64,000 bases of DNA from Mytilisepta virgata (lineage: Eukaryota > Mollusca > Bivalvia > Mytilida > Mytilidae): the NCBI GenBank assembly GCA_028015205.1, contig CM051514.1:44284150-44348149 (forward strand). Reading direction: 5' to 3'. How positions within the stretch are numbered: the first letter of the stretch is position 1; every line of letters begins with the position of its first letter. This document shows positions 13,288 through 24,500 of the stretch, piece after piece. The position numbers were made by a program, and so were the translations under genes. The notes under the pieces are model-generated. The model was not told where the DNA came from. It made no database searches and worked only from the letters and a program-made list of their open reading frames with translations.

Positions 13288-13985
13288 TGTAAAGGTAAAG
13301 TTGTAGATGTAATGTCTAGCGGTAGAGCCGTAGATGTAATGTCTAGCGGTAGAGTTGAGATGTAAAGTATAGCGGTAGAGTTGAGATGTAATGTCTAGCG
13401 GTAGAGCTGTAGATGTAAATTCTAGCGGTAGAGTTGGGATGTAAAGTCTAGCGGTAGAGTTGTAGATGTAAAGTCTAGCGGTAGAGTTGAGATGTAATTT
13501 CTAGCGGTAGAGCTGTAGATGTAAAGTCTAGCGGTAGAGTTGGGATTTAAAGTCTAGCGGTAGAGTTGTAGATGTAAAGTCTAGCGGTAGAGTTGTAGAT
13601 GTAAAGTCTAGCGGTAGAGTTGAGATGTAAAGTATAGTGGTAGAGTTGTAGATGTAAAGTCTAGCAGTAGAGTTGAGATGTAAAGTATAGCGATAGAGTT
13701 GTAGATGTAAAGTCTAGCGGTAGAGTTGTAGATGTAAAGTCTAGCGGTAAAGTTGTAGATGTAATGTCTAGCGGTAGAGCTGTAGATGTAAAGTCTACCG
13801 GTAGAGTTGTAGATGTTAAGTCTAGCGGTAGAGTTGTGATGTAAAGTATAGCGGTAGAGTTGTAGATGTAAAGTCTAGCGGTAGAGTTGTAGATGTAAAG
13901 TCTAGCGGTAGAGTTGTAGATGTAAAGTCTAGCGTTAGAGTTGTAGATGTAAGGCCTAGCAGTGAACCTTAAGATGTAAAGTTAC
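13288..13985 (+). repeat. Minisatellite, 25-27 bp unit, about 25 copies
   Basis: The unit is GTAGATGTAAAGTCTAGCGG plus TAGAGTT. Copies vary between TTGTAGATG and TTGAGATG (two-base deletion) and carry point changes; higher-order order of the two length types is irregular. The unit sizes do not keep one reading frame, so no protein is encoded. Confidence 0.95.
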
Positions 13986-14300
13986 GCACTAGAGATGTAA
14001 AGCGACATATCATTGTATTGTGTATTATGAATAAACTCTGATCTGATCAAACTCGTATCTATATAGGCCCCGTATCTTATAAAGTACATAAGATATCTTA
14101 TTAACTTCAAATTAAAGTAAGATATCTTATAAACATTACAATATATCTTATATACTTTATAAGATATCTTATTAACTTTATAAGATATATTCGAAGTTGA
14201 ATATCGCTTTAGGCATCCTCGGTGCTAGACGTGACATTTACATCCCCAGCACAGGACTTACAACTTTACATCTCCAGTGCTGAACTTTAAATTTTTAAAG
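13986..14300. repeat. Inverted minisatellite remnants around ATAAGATATCTTAT palindromes
   Basis: After the minisatellite the motif GAGATGTAAAG appears once more (13992-14001); at 14223-14290 the same motif returns in reverse complement (CTTTACATCTCCAGTGC). Between them lie several short perfect palindromes of the type ATAAGATATCTTAT (near 14087, 14117 and 14158), interspersed with TATAAAG/CTTTATA stretches. The block can fold as a long interrupted hairpin. Confidence 0.65.
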
Positions 14301-14617
14301 CTAGAAACATCTCTCGGTATAAAAACAATGGTCTCCGTGGAGTTATGATAAAATGCATTAAAATACATATATGTAAAGTTGATTTTCATTAGTATTATCT
14401 TCCACACCTGTAAACTTATACAAAACCATTATCGCATATCCTGCACCGCAGCCTTATTAGGAATATCCCTAGTAATGTTGGTCAATACTGATCAATCGTT
14501 ATCTTTTGAGATTTGAAAATTCAAATAGCTGCCTCAGCGGTGTAGTAAAGCGGGGTGAGCGGGAAACTTTATTCTGAACTACTGGGAATTTCCAGATGTT
14601 CTTGCTTGATATGATAC

Positions 14618-15131
14618 ATTTTCCCCGGGAAGGACTTACCGTAGACTAAATCCCCCGGGAAGGACTTACCATAGACTAAATCCCCCGGAAGGACTTACCG
14701 TAGACTAAATCCCCCGGAAGGACTTACCGTAGACTAAATCCCCCGGAAGGACTTACCGTAGACTAAATCCCCCGGAAGGACTTACCGTAGACTAAATCCC
14801 CCGGGAAGGACTTACCGTAGACTAAATCCCCCGGAAGGACTTACCGTAGACTAAATCCCCCGGAAGGACTTACCGTAGACTAAATCCCCCGGAAAGACTT
14901 ACCATAGACTAAATCCCCCGGGAAGGACTTACCATAGACTAAATCCCCCAGGAAGGACTTACCGTAGACTAAATCCCCCGGGAAGGACTTTCCGTAGACT
15001 AAATCCCCCGGGAAGGACTTACCGTAGACTTAATCCCCCGGGAAGGACTTACCGTAGACTAAATCCCCCGGGGAGGACTTACCGTAGACTAAATCCCCCG
15101 GGAAGGACTTACCGTAGACTAAATCCCCTGG
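14618..15131 (+). repeat. Minisatellite, 28-30 bp unit, 17 copies
   Basis: The unit is GGAAGGACTTACCGTAGACT plus AAATCCCCCG. Junctions read CCCCCGGAAGG or CCCCCGGGAAGG, which accounts for the length variation. Copies are highly uniform, much more so than in the array at 13.3 kb, so this array is younger or better homogenised. Confidence 0.95.
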
Positions 15132-15652
15132 ATATACAATTGTATTTATTCTCAATTCTTCATGTTTGAATGAAGATAATGACAAGTCAATAAGAAAGAC
15201 ATCTTAAATTACCCTGCATAATTTGTATCGACAGTCTACTGTTCAAATACATGAACAATACACGACAAAATCCAATGCAGTAAGTTTTACGGCATGCAAT
15301 ATGAAATTTTCATTTTCTTTATACACTTCTGCTCTTTACTTGTTTGACAGTACGTTATTTGTCATATAAGCGTTTACGTTTGTAATTTATACTTTGGATA
15401 ATAGTGTCAAATTGCCACAGTGTTTTCTGTTGAACCTCACTGAAGAGACATAATAACTGGAAACAAATTTGGTGCATAACAGCTTTGTCTAAAGATGCTT
15501 ACTGGATCTAAATTTTTCACGTAGAAAGTACCTTTTCGTGTAATGGCATATGCAAATAGCATGCAGTAATTAAACATTCCTTAGATTGAACATATCAAAT
15601 GATGATGTCTGATATTATGCATGCATTATATAATATCATTTATTTGTGGCAG

Positions 15653-15919
15653 ATGATAAAGTCATATTTTGTGCTGATGATGGTAACAGTTGGTCACATT
15701 ATGCATCAGTCATCTGGAAAAGCACTGGACAATACTTTGTTGAGACCACAGATAAGCATGGAAACAGAATGCTGGGAGCTGTGTTCTATGGACTATGAGA
15801 AATGCAGAACATTTTATCAATGTTCTTTTTTGGAACAGCCGCATGAAACATACTATTGTTCATCCTGTGCAAAAAGATCGATGAGCTGTCTTGAAAGATG
15901 TACAGAAAAAAGAAAATAG
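15653..15919 (+). CDS. Putative secreted 8-cysteine small protein (88 aa)
   Basis: I start at the ATG at 15653 because a TATTTGTGGCAG splice-acceptor-like sequence directly precedes it and because this start gives a signal-peptide-like N-terminus (MIKSYFVLMMVTVGH). An in-frame ATG at 15599 would add 18 residues. The C-terminal half holds eight cysteines with spacing C-x3-C-x6-C-x5-C-x11-C-x2-C-x6-C-x3-C, nearly symmetric, starting at CWELC and ending at CLERC, then a basic tail EKRK before the TAG. Two C-x3-C ends suggest a disulfide-linked helical hairpin (inference). Mussels express many cysteine-rich secreted peptides, but I do not recognise this family. It may be the last exon of a longer gene. 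No AATAAA is seen soon after the stop; an ATTAAA lies near 16040. Confidence 0.5.
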   Translation: MIKSYFVLMMVTVGHIMHQSSGKALDNTLLRPQISMETECWELCSMDYEKCRTFYQCSFLEQPHETYYCSSCAKRSMSCLERCTEKRK

Positions 15920-16317
15920 ACATTAACCGATTGAAATGATTCCGTTTTCATATTCAATGAATAATTGAAAGTCACATCTCAATCAGGTATTTTATAAGGA
16001 ACACAAATTGTTGACAGACATTTGAAATTTACCTCTACATTAAATACTACTTCCTACTATTTATTGATTTCCTGAATTTTTTTAGTAAATGTTTCTGAAA
16101 GTCCGGTATCAACACCTTTTTTTGACATTGTAAACGGTGATTTACCGTAGTATCCGAGTGAAAGAAAATCTGGTAAATCACATGTGAAAAGATCAGCGGG
16201 TATTTCACCCTAGGAAGTGACGCCACAATTGCCGCGGAGAGATATCAAAAGTCAGAATCCGTTTTATTTCAATTTATTTCTTATAAAATGATGATTTTGT
16301 TTAATGTAATAAAACGT

Positions 16318-16476
16318 ATAACCAATCGCTGAATTGAAATACCAGAAATAAACAACTTGTAACCGAATTACAGCTGTAAATAACTGGAGCGCAACGCGCA
16401 CTCGTGATTACTGCGTACATGTAGTTCGGTCACACGTTTTTTTTATTTCTGGTATTTGAATTCAGCGATAAGTTAT
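16318..16476. repeat. Foldback element with ~50-bp imperfect inverted arms
   Basis: ATAACCAATCGCTGAATTGA... (from 16318) pairs with the complement of ...TTCAGCGATAAGTTAT (to 16476), sharing ATACCAGAAATAAA and the inner ACCGAA. The loop contains further small palindromes (TTACAGCTGTAA, GCGCAACGCGC). No ORF. Confidence 0.7.
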
Positions 16477-16744
16477 ACTATAATTATTTATAATAGAAAT
16501 TATAAGTTAAACCCGAGAAGATAAAAAAAGATGTCTTATGGGGTAACGTCAACGAGCCAATATCCTATGGGAAAAAGACTGACTGCATCTAGGGGGTCGT
16601 CGGGTGGTTTTTAATAATGAGACATAACAAACAAAACGTGACAAATACTAAATGTTTTAAGAAAATCAACATTTTAATCAAAAATTTAAATTTCACACAA
16701 TATTTAATGTAATGAACTGGTATTTTTTTTATTACTTTTCAACT

Positions 16745-16870
16745 TTGTTGGATTGTTGTTTTGGTTTTCAATATTTCAGGTCTTGAACAAAACTGATAAG
16801 TTGTAAATCGTCCATCTTGTGCATCAAAGTTGGTACATGTTTGTGTATCAAACAATTTATTATTAACATA
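16745..16870 (+). repeat. Dispersed mussel-type repeat, copy 1
   Basis: TTTTGGTTTTCAATATTTCAGG followed by TTGA-CA-AACTGAT-AGTTGTAAATCG and CATCTTGTGCATCAAAGTTGG. The same order of phrases occurs at 19120-19235, 27910-28010 and, shortened, at 50275-50360. A related consensus is very common in Mytilus sequences (from memory, unverified). Confidence 0.6.
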
Positions 16871-16918
16871 TAACAATAGGCAGACAAAATTACCATTAAA
16901 AATCAATACGTATAGATT

Positions 16919-17003
16919 ATTACATGGCATTTTTCATATCATACCCTTTATCGGCCCTAGCCTGGGGCCGATAAAGCGTCTGACATGAAAAATGACATGT
17001 AAT
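16919..17003. repeat. Hairpin element with TTTATCGGCCC stem
   Basis: ATTACATGGCATTTTTCATATC...TTTATCGGCCC is followed after a 6-base loop by GGGCCGATAAA...GACATGAAAAATGACATGTAAT. It interrupts the recombinase-like fragment that ends next to it, so it inserted after that fragment. Confidence 0.65.
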
Positions 17004-17156
17004 TATCTTTTTATCATATTCTTCCTCAGCTAACCTTAATTCGTTGTTGCTCCTCAACCATTTGGTAAAAAGTCTCATATCACTTGCAGTTTTCCGCACT
17101 GTGTTATCGTTTTTCAACGACTCGACAAATGCAGCCGTGTCCGTGTCGTCTGCCAT
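17004..17156 (-). pseudogene. N-terminal fragment of a tyrosine-recombinase-like (Crypton/KCTD1-like) protein
   Basis: From the ATG at 17156 the frame reads MADDTDTAAFVESLKND then TVRKTASDMRLFTKWLRSN and ELRLAEEEYDK before running into the hairpin element. The pattern '[F]-x-x-x-x-x-N-x-x-T-x-x-K-T-x-x-D-x-x-x-F-x-x-W-L' is the typical start of a family of eukaryotic tyrosine recombinases widely scattered in mollusc genomes (recall, not a search). The catalytic part is missing. Possibly a first exon whose continuation was lost. Confidence 0.4.
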
Positions 17157-17339
17157 GTTTACAAAAAAAAAATTCCGGAAATGCACGAAGTTGCATGTGA
17201 TAAACCCTACGGACAATAACAGAAAGGCATGCGATAACATTCCGGAAGCAGTCAATAAAGGTTCGTTTATCCGCCTGCCGAGGAAATTCGTAGGAATCTG
17301 GTTAATAAAATTTATAATCCTTTCATAGCCTTTCAATAT

Positions 17340-18140
17340 TTTTAAATGTTATTGAACTGTAAAATTTAAGTAATATTTTACCCAAGTATATGATAAAGGC
17401 ATATATTGAACCAGAAAGGATTAAGCATGTAAAGATAACTTTATTAATCAAGGAACCACGAGGGGCATATACAGAATAACAGACATAACGCAGAGATACA
17501 TGTAATTAGCAACAAAACCTAATGTACACACTGAAGTCCCATTAAAGATAACCATGAAAGACAAAAATAACTGTATTATTACATTATGAAATACGAAATA
17601 CGAAATATTTTATTAAAGATAGCCTAATTATGAACATAAATCAATAATAGCGTAGATACAACAAAGAATAACATTTAAACAATATACATTATGTATACTG
17701 TATGTATATGGGTATGACAAAAAAACATGTGATAGCACAAAAACATGGTGGTACCTGACCTTGGACTATATGTAGTACTAGATCAACTATAAAATAACAA
17801 TATAATAATTATTGATAAGGATGACAACAAATCAGGTCAACAATGTATCCAAACAACGGACAACATCAATATTTTGTCAAAACAAAAAGAGAGTAACATA
17901 CAAACATACCATATAACAAAGGGTACTGGATATTCTGACTTGGTATATAACCTTCCATTGGCGGGGTTTCAAACAAACCTCATTTTAATCTATCCTTACA
18001 CTTTGATGTGTATTAACAAAACCTTAACATATAGGACGAAATTCTAAATACTAACAAATAGCGTTAACAATTTTTAAAACAATTTTTTATTGCTGTTCTT
18101 CATCTTAAAACATCTGCAATACTTGTTACCTCTATAATTT
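17340..18140. other. Downstream flank of the chitin synthase gene
   Basis: AT-rich sequence without recognisable genes or repeats apart from generic A/T tracts. Confidence 0.4.
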
Positions 18141-18145
18141 TGGTC

Positions 18146-18151
18146 TTTATT
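18146..18151 (-). terminator. Polyadenylation signal AATAAA of the chitin synthase gene
   Basis: TTTATT on the plus strand is AATAAA on the minus strand, about 52 bases beyond the stop codon of the last exon. A short 3' UTR results if it is used. Confidence 0.5.
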
Positions 18152-18202
18152 TGTTTTGGTCTACAATCAATTGTTCACTATAATTTATAACAGAACTGCC
18201 TA

Positions 18203-18588
18203 CTATGAAGAAACCCATTGAGCAAGTCGTTTCAAGATATTGTTTAACCTGTAAACTGTACTTCCTGTTATCTGAATAAGGGGAGAAATTCCTAAAGTGA
18301 CACCCATTACAATACTAAACGTGGATTTACTATTGAACGACTGACTTAGATATTGATAAAGCCCAGCAAGAGCAATAATACCAATCAGGTTAACACCTAG
18401 AAAGAAAATCAATGCCTTCTTCCTTAAATTCTGTAATCCTGATCTTCTCTCCTCAGCTGAAATACCAGTACACACTTTGGTTCCAATATTACCGGAAACC
18501 AGTCCTTCCCAGAATTCAAATTCACTTTGGTTGTAATCATTGATACATAATGATGACGCACTAAGACTATGAAGCGATACTGTCTCCA
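18203..18588 (-). CDS. Chitin synthase last exon
   Basis: Acceptor TTCTCAATTTACAG. Begins V(E)TVSLHSLSA, includes SEFEFWEGLVSG (compare the E-x-x-FW-x-x-L pattern of the family) and a final pair of membrane helices (ALIFFLGVNLIGIIALAGLY; FSIVMGVTLGISPLIQITG), ending in KRLAQWVSS and TAG at 18203-18205. Confidence 0.88.
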
Positions 18589-21500
18589 CTGTAAATTGAG
18601 AAAATAGATTAGAGAATGGAAACGGGGAATGTGTCAAAGAGACAACAAAGTATACATGCGGATTGTTGTAAAGAAAAAAATACAAGCAAAAATTTGTCTG
18701 GTTATTAGGTTTTGATCTGATGGAATTCAATGAGCAACCAGAGTGAGTTATCTTTTCCTAACCAATATAGGTAAGGGAGATAATTAAATTCTCTCCCTTT
18801 TGTCCTGAGGCTAAAAAGGAGACAAATTTATTATCTCCCTTAGCTACATTGGTTAGGAAAGTATAACTCACTCTGTTTTCTCATTATTCGATACTGCTTT
18901 TATATTCCTTATCCGATATAGATATCTTAGCTACTGTCTTAAAATTTTCCACCTCAGTTGCTAGTATTTCGATACTAGCCCGAATTTGATACTTTAAATT
19001 TTTTGTTATAAAAAAGGTAAAATTTTATGAAAACTAATGAGTATCTCCCTTGTGCATAATGTTTCTTTAGATGGTTTTGGCTTTTCCGTTTTGGTAATTT
19101 TGGTTTTTCGTTACTCTTCGACTTTTGGAATTTTGGTTGTTTTCATCATTTTCGGCCTTGAGCGTAACTGATGAGTTGTAAATCGATGAAATGTGCACAT
19201 CTTGTGCATCAAAATTGGTATCAAAGAATGTATTATATAATTAATTTACATGCTTTAAGAAAAAACGGCAAATTTACTTTAATTTCCAAAAGTGCAAAAT
19301 ATAAACTTAAATGCCACATTAAATATGTAGGACACGCTTATATCAAAATGTTCAAATCATCAATTTATTTTTTGGGTGTTCTCTTTTATGGTATTTATTA
19401 TTTGAAGAGTTTTATAAGACAAGAAGTTTTATAGTTCCAGTCTCGATATACATGTACATGTATAGTCCTCTGTAAAAAGGTCTGATTTTACTATTCCACA
19501 TTACTGCACGTTATCTGGCAATTCAAAATTTACAATTTCCGTGTAGTAAACACTATAAGTAAAGTCAAGAAATAACAAAGGGATATTCGAAGGAGAGAAA
19601 AATCGTAACAACTGACAAACTTCGGAGAACAACGAAGACAAGACCAAAACAATACATGCACTACAATTAAAAACTAAAAACATATGAACAACATGGACCC
19701 CACCAAAAAACGGCCAATAAACAAGCCAATAAAATACCTTCTTGTGACTTCTTTCCTTTCTTCATTTTTCTCTTTATCTTTGGTAAATGTAGAAACTTGG
19801 GAACTGTAGCTGTTTGCTAGAAGAATAAAGGATAATGAATGAACTTTTCATTCTTTATAGTCCCCTGTGATTCTGTCAGCCTCAATATTTTGAAGCAGAA
19901 AATACACATGATACAAGAGTAGTATATTTCGAAGGTAATGCCTGTATGGTTTGTGTTTATGCTGTGTTTCAATGCTATATTGACGAATCATATATAGAAT
20001 GATATATCCGACTTTGCTGAGCAAGAAGATATCATGCGTTAAATGATTTCACATTACACAATAGCCAATCAAATAAACGCACATTTGGTACATGTATCAG
20101 CAAGTTATATCAAACGGTTCACGAACTATACAAACAATATCTGACAACCTTAGATGTACATTGTATGGTCGAGTAATAAGAAAATCTATATACTATTCCA
20201 AACCTAAGAGTATGTCTTTCAAATACAGTATACCAGTTTGTGATTTAGCTTTCGCATTCTTTGATTAAAATTATGAATAATTAATTTTTGTATTTAGTGG
20301 ATTTTTTGCCTTTAAAGACTTTAAGGGGGGATAATACATGATACCAATTTTGATTCATGTGGATTCAAAGATGTGAACATTTCGTGGATTCACGATTTAT
20401 CAGTTTTGCTTAGGACCTAAAATGTTTAACAACAAAAACAATGTCCCAAAACGTTGAAGAGCAAATTCAAGATGGAGCTATTTGTGGATTTGTGGAAATT
20501 TACATCCGGATTACGTAAATTGGTATAATAAGAGAACTTACATTGTCACGAGTTCCCCAGGTCTGATCCACAATATTACATACAGCATAAAGTGGCAATA
20601 TTATATTCATAAATGGGACAAAGAAAAGGTAGACAACTCCTGTAACAAGTATCCATGCATCTGTCGGGTATAGCAGTGCACCGTAAATATAACTACCCAA
20701 TACAATCAATAAAAGTAAACCTTCTGGATTCTCCAAACTATCATTCTGGAAATCTGTAACATAATGTTTTATAGAAATTCATGAAAGATTGAAATGGTAT
20801 GACATAACTAAAAAAAGAAGAGAAAAACAAGAGAAAACACAAAACACTAAAAACACCGACTCCACCAAAACATTAAATAAAATAAAATGAACATAATAAC
20901 AATTATAAAATAACAACAAATTAAAATAAAGATCGTATCGTATTTTATCATGTACATGCTTATAATGATTGAAATAACAAAAGTACTAAATGTTCGCGTA
21001 TTAAATATTACACGTTTATTCTATATATTATTTGAAGTTTAAAGAAAATCTATAACAAATACCAGTATTAAGTATAATTTTTTTTCATACTAATGTTCAA
21101 CGGCAAATGTAATCTAAACGCTAAGATATAAGCAGATTCTACAAAGAGGAAAAAAAATAATATACGAGATAGCGGATGACAGATTTGTCCGTCTAGGAAT
21201 ATAAGACATTGTTGGTAATATTTTTGTTAAAGGTCTGAATGGACGAAATGACTTTTCCATCCATTTTCAATTTCACGTTTATATTTGTGTACGAGCAATA
21301 AAATTACCAACTATGAATTTGTTTTCTGGGTGTTCAAATTACTAGTGCTTTATTTTTTTTTGTGTCTGGTAAATCTCTTCGGTTCGGGATGTTTTACCCT
21401 TAGATTAAAGACAAACAGCATTAAAGTCTTACCGGTTACTAAATCCTTAAGTATAAATACTGTAGACGACACGAAAACACACATTGTCCCAATGCCTGAT

Positions 21501-24500
21501 ATCAACATTATGACTTTTGTAATCACTATCTTTACAGTCGTTGATAATTTACTCACTAGCAGCATGCAATATGCAAACACACTTATCGCAAGTATAGGAG
21601 TTGTTACTACCAGAGACGTATCCGTAGCTAATTGAAAACCAACACAAATCACAATTACGGTAGCACCGGGATAGAATAGAGTGGACATAAATAACTGGAT
21701 AAGGTAAATAATGTAAACCAGAGAAAATGCATCGTTTTTTGTTATCAAATCTTTGAGTTTTCGCATAACTAAGATAGCATTTGCATAATCTGATAACAGC
21801 CATCGTCGACGTTGTTTCATAAATTCTTCTGTATCTTCTGGACAGAACGTGGTATTCCTAGCCGTACTAGAGTACCCCAACTTCCATCCTTTCAGCATCA
21901 TTAATGTACACATCCATCTGTCTTCACCTGTAAATGTATGATAAATCAAAAGACTGACGTGGGGTAAAGTGTACATAAGATATTATCTCATGTAATATTG
22001 AAATATAATACAAAACGAAAGTGAGCAGTGCTTTTATTTATGTTTTTGTTATTTTTTTTAAAATACTGTTATGTCTTTAATGAGTCAAAAGCTCAAATCT
22101 AACACCATAGTCAAGATTGTCATATGCGTCAAATTTCTTTTTTATAATTGTAAAGTTACAACGATTGTTTATTTAAATATGTTTAAGCCAAATAATTATA
22201 TAGAAACCATGTATAATAATGAATATTATATTGCAGGAACTTGAGATTGCATATAGCCTCCCAGGGGTAGAATATTTACAAATATTCATGCAATATTCCT
22301 GTTGTTTTACAGAAATGACAAATAATTATCCCCGCACTTTCGAAGAAAGTTCGGGGATATAGCGATTGTCTCTGTCCGTCCGCCACACTTTCGTGTGACA
22401 TCAACTCCTCCTTCACCTTTGGGTTTAGGAATTTAATTTCTATATAGGATGGTTGCATACTACCTGTAGATGCGCAATAAGGTTTTAGAATATTGATTTT
22501 CTAAACAAGGGGTCCACAGGGGTCGAACTTCGAAAATTTTGAATTCAAGCTTGTGACCTAAACTCGTCTTTCATTTTTAATTTTATGCATTTTATTTCTA
22601 TACAGTATTGTCATGCACCAATAAGATTTTAGAATTTTGATTTTTTTAAATTGGGGCCCACAGGGGTGGAATTTTGAAAAACTATCAATTTAAGCTTGTG
22701 ACGTAATCTTGTCTTTCACTTTGCAATTTATGCATTTTGCTTACATATAGTATTGTCCTACACTATATGTAGTTTCACAATAAGGATTTAGAATATCGAT
22801 TTTTAAGCCGGGGGCCCACTCAGGTCAAATTTCAAGAACCGTTTTTTGTTCATTTTCATTAGATGTATTCATTTAATTTCTTTATAGAATGTTGCATACT
22901 ATTTTTGGATGGGATAAGGTTTTATATTTTTGACAATAGGTAAGTGGCCCAACTACTTACATGGGGTATAGGAATCACTGTCGATTCCGACACTACAGAT
23001 TTCTAGTTATATTTTCAATTATAATAACGTCATTTTTTTAGTACAGATTACTAGACGGCATTTTTCATATCGGCCGGTGTATCATCTGACAAGGAGCTGC
23101 ATTACAAAGGCAGGTGTATGATAGGGAAATAAAATGTATTACCGCACGATAAATCTGTTTACGTACTACGTGGAATAATGGAAAAAGGTCGTGTGAGACA
23201 ACCACGCTTACCGAATATACATTACAACAATATACTGTTTACTACAACAAGACTCTGACCACGGGCAGTATAAATCATTACCGTTATCTTTCGTAAACAC
23301 ATCTTCCATGTTTTCAACTGCTCCAGAATATTTGTCGATGACATCGCGAACTGCATCTAGTTTGTATAAACTATAACATCCCGGACAACACATAACTGAT
23401 CCAATTACGTTCTGTGAACCTTTTATAAACCAAAAATCTGGAAAAAAGAAACTTTAACAAATATCATACATCCTTTTTCAACATAAATGAAAAGAATGGA
23501 GTCGTGAACAAAGAAAATCATTCTTAAAATTTCTGGCGGGAGTGAATGGCTTTTGGGATCAACAACGGTCGATTGGACGCTTCATGGTACAGTTAATCTT
23601 GCATAGAATTAAATGTTTGTACGCTCTAATATAGTGATTTCTCTTACACGCTCAGTAAGTTCGGAAAGGCGAACCTTCAAAAGATAAACCTACCTCCAAA
23701 ACCTTTCAAACTTTTTTTTTTATCTTTATTAGACAATTTATGAATTTTTAAAGAAAATAATTAAGTATTACATGCGTGTAATATTTCATACCTTTGGCGT
23801 AATCAAACATCTGAAGCCATACTATTGGGTGGATATGAACACCCTTAGGGCGCGTTCGACCACAAACTCCTCCAATACTAGGATTTTCTTCACAAATATG
23901 GAGTAAATCTCTAATGCTAGTATCAACAAATGTCATGTCTGCATCCGTCGCCAAGATATAATTATCAGTATCCGTGTCAAAGTTCTTACCATTCACATTA
24001 TAGTCATCAGCCAGTGTAAATATGTCAATGGTTGAGTTCTTATTTATAGAAAAATCATCCATCGTGCTGGTATCACCAACAAATATTTCCACATATGGAA
24101 CATTCGTCGAGTTTGTATCGCTGTTGTTATCATCATTTAGTACTTCAATGTTCTTAGGTTTTATAGACGGAACTGTTAAATTGTTAGATGACATCTTTAT
24201 TTCATTATTGACCGACGCCATCGAATCTAATGATGAAAGACTGACAAAGGAAGTGTTCTTAGGTATATCTCTAGATGTTGGACAAAATTTCAGTCCGCAA
24301 TAATCAAGTATATATTTCATGTACATAACCTGACTCCAACGTTTTTTAGCTTTAACTTTTGTGACATCTTTCAAATGTAAAGTGAGTGGCATTCCACTTT
24401 CAAGCTTCCAAGACAGCTGAATTCCATATGGGGTATACAGCATTATTCCTTGTTCCTTATCCTTTAACAAATTGTCTTCTACAAGTCCAAGTAACTGTAA

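Noticed and set aside
13288..15131. CRISPR-like regular repeats
   Set aside because: No unique spacers; the units are directly head-to-tail, and the genome is eukaryotic.
18589..18730. Upstream extension of the last chitin synthase exon as an independent ORF start
   Set aside because: The extension is intronic: a clear acceptor at 18589-18591 and phase agreement with the preceding exon define the exon start.
24022..24303. 93-codon plus-strand frame
   Set aside because: Antisense shadow of the large chitin synthase exon.
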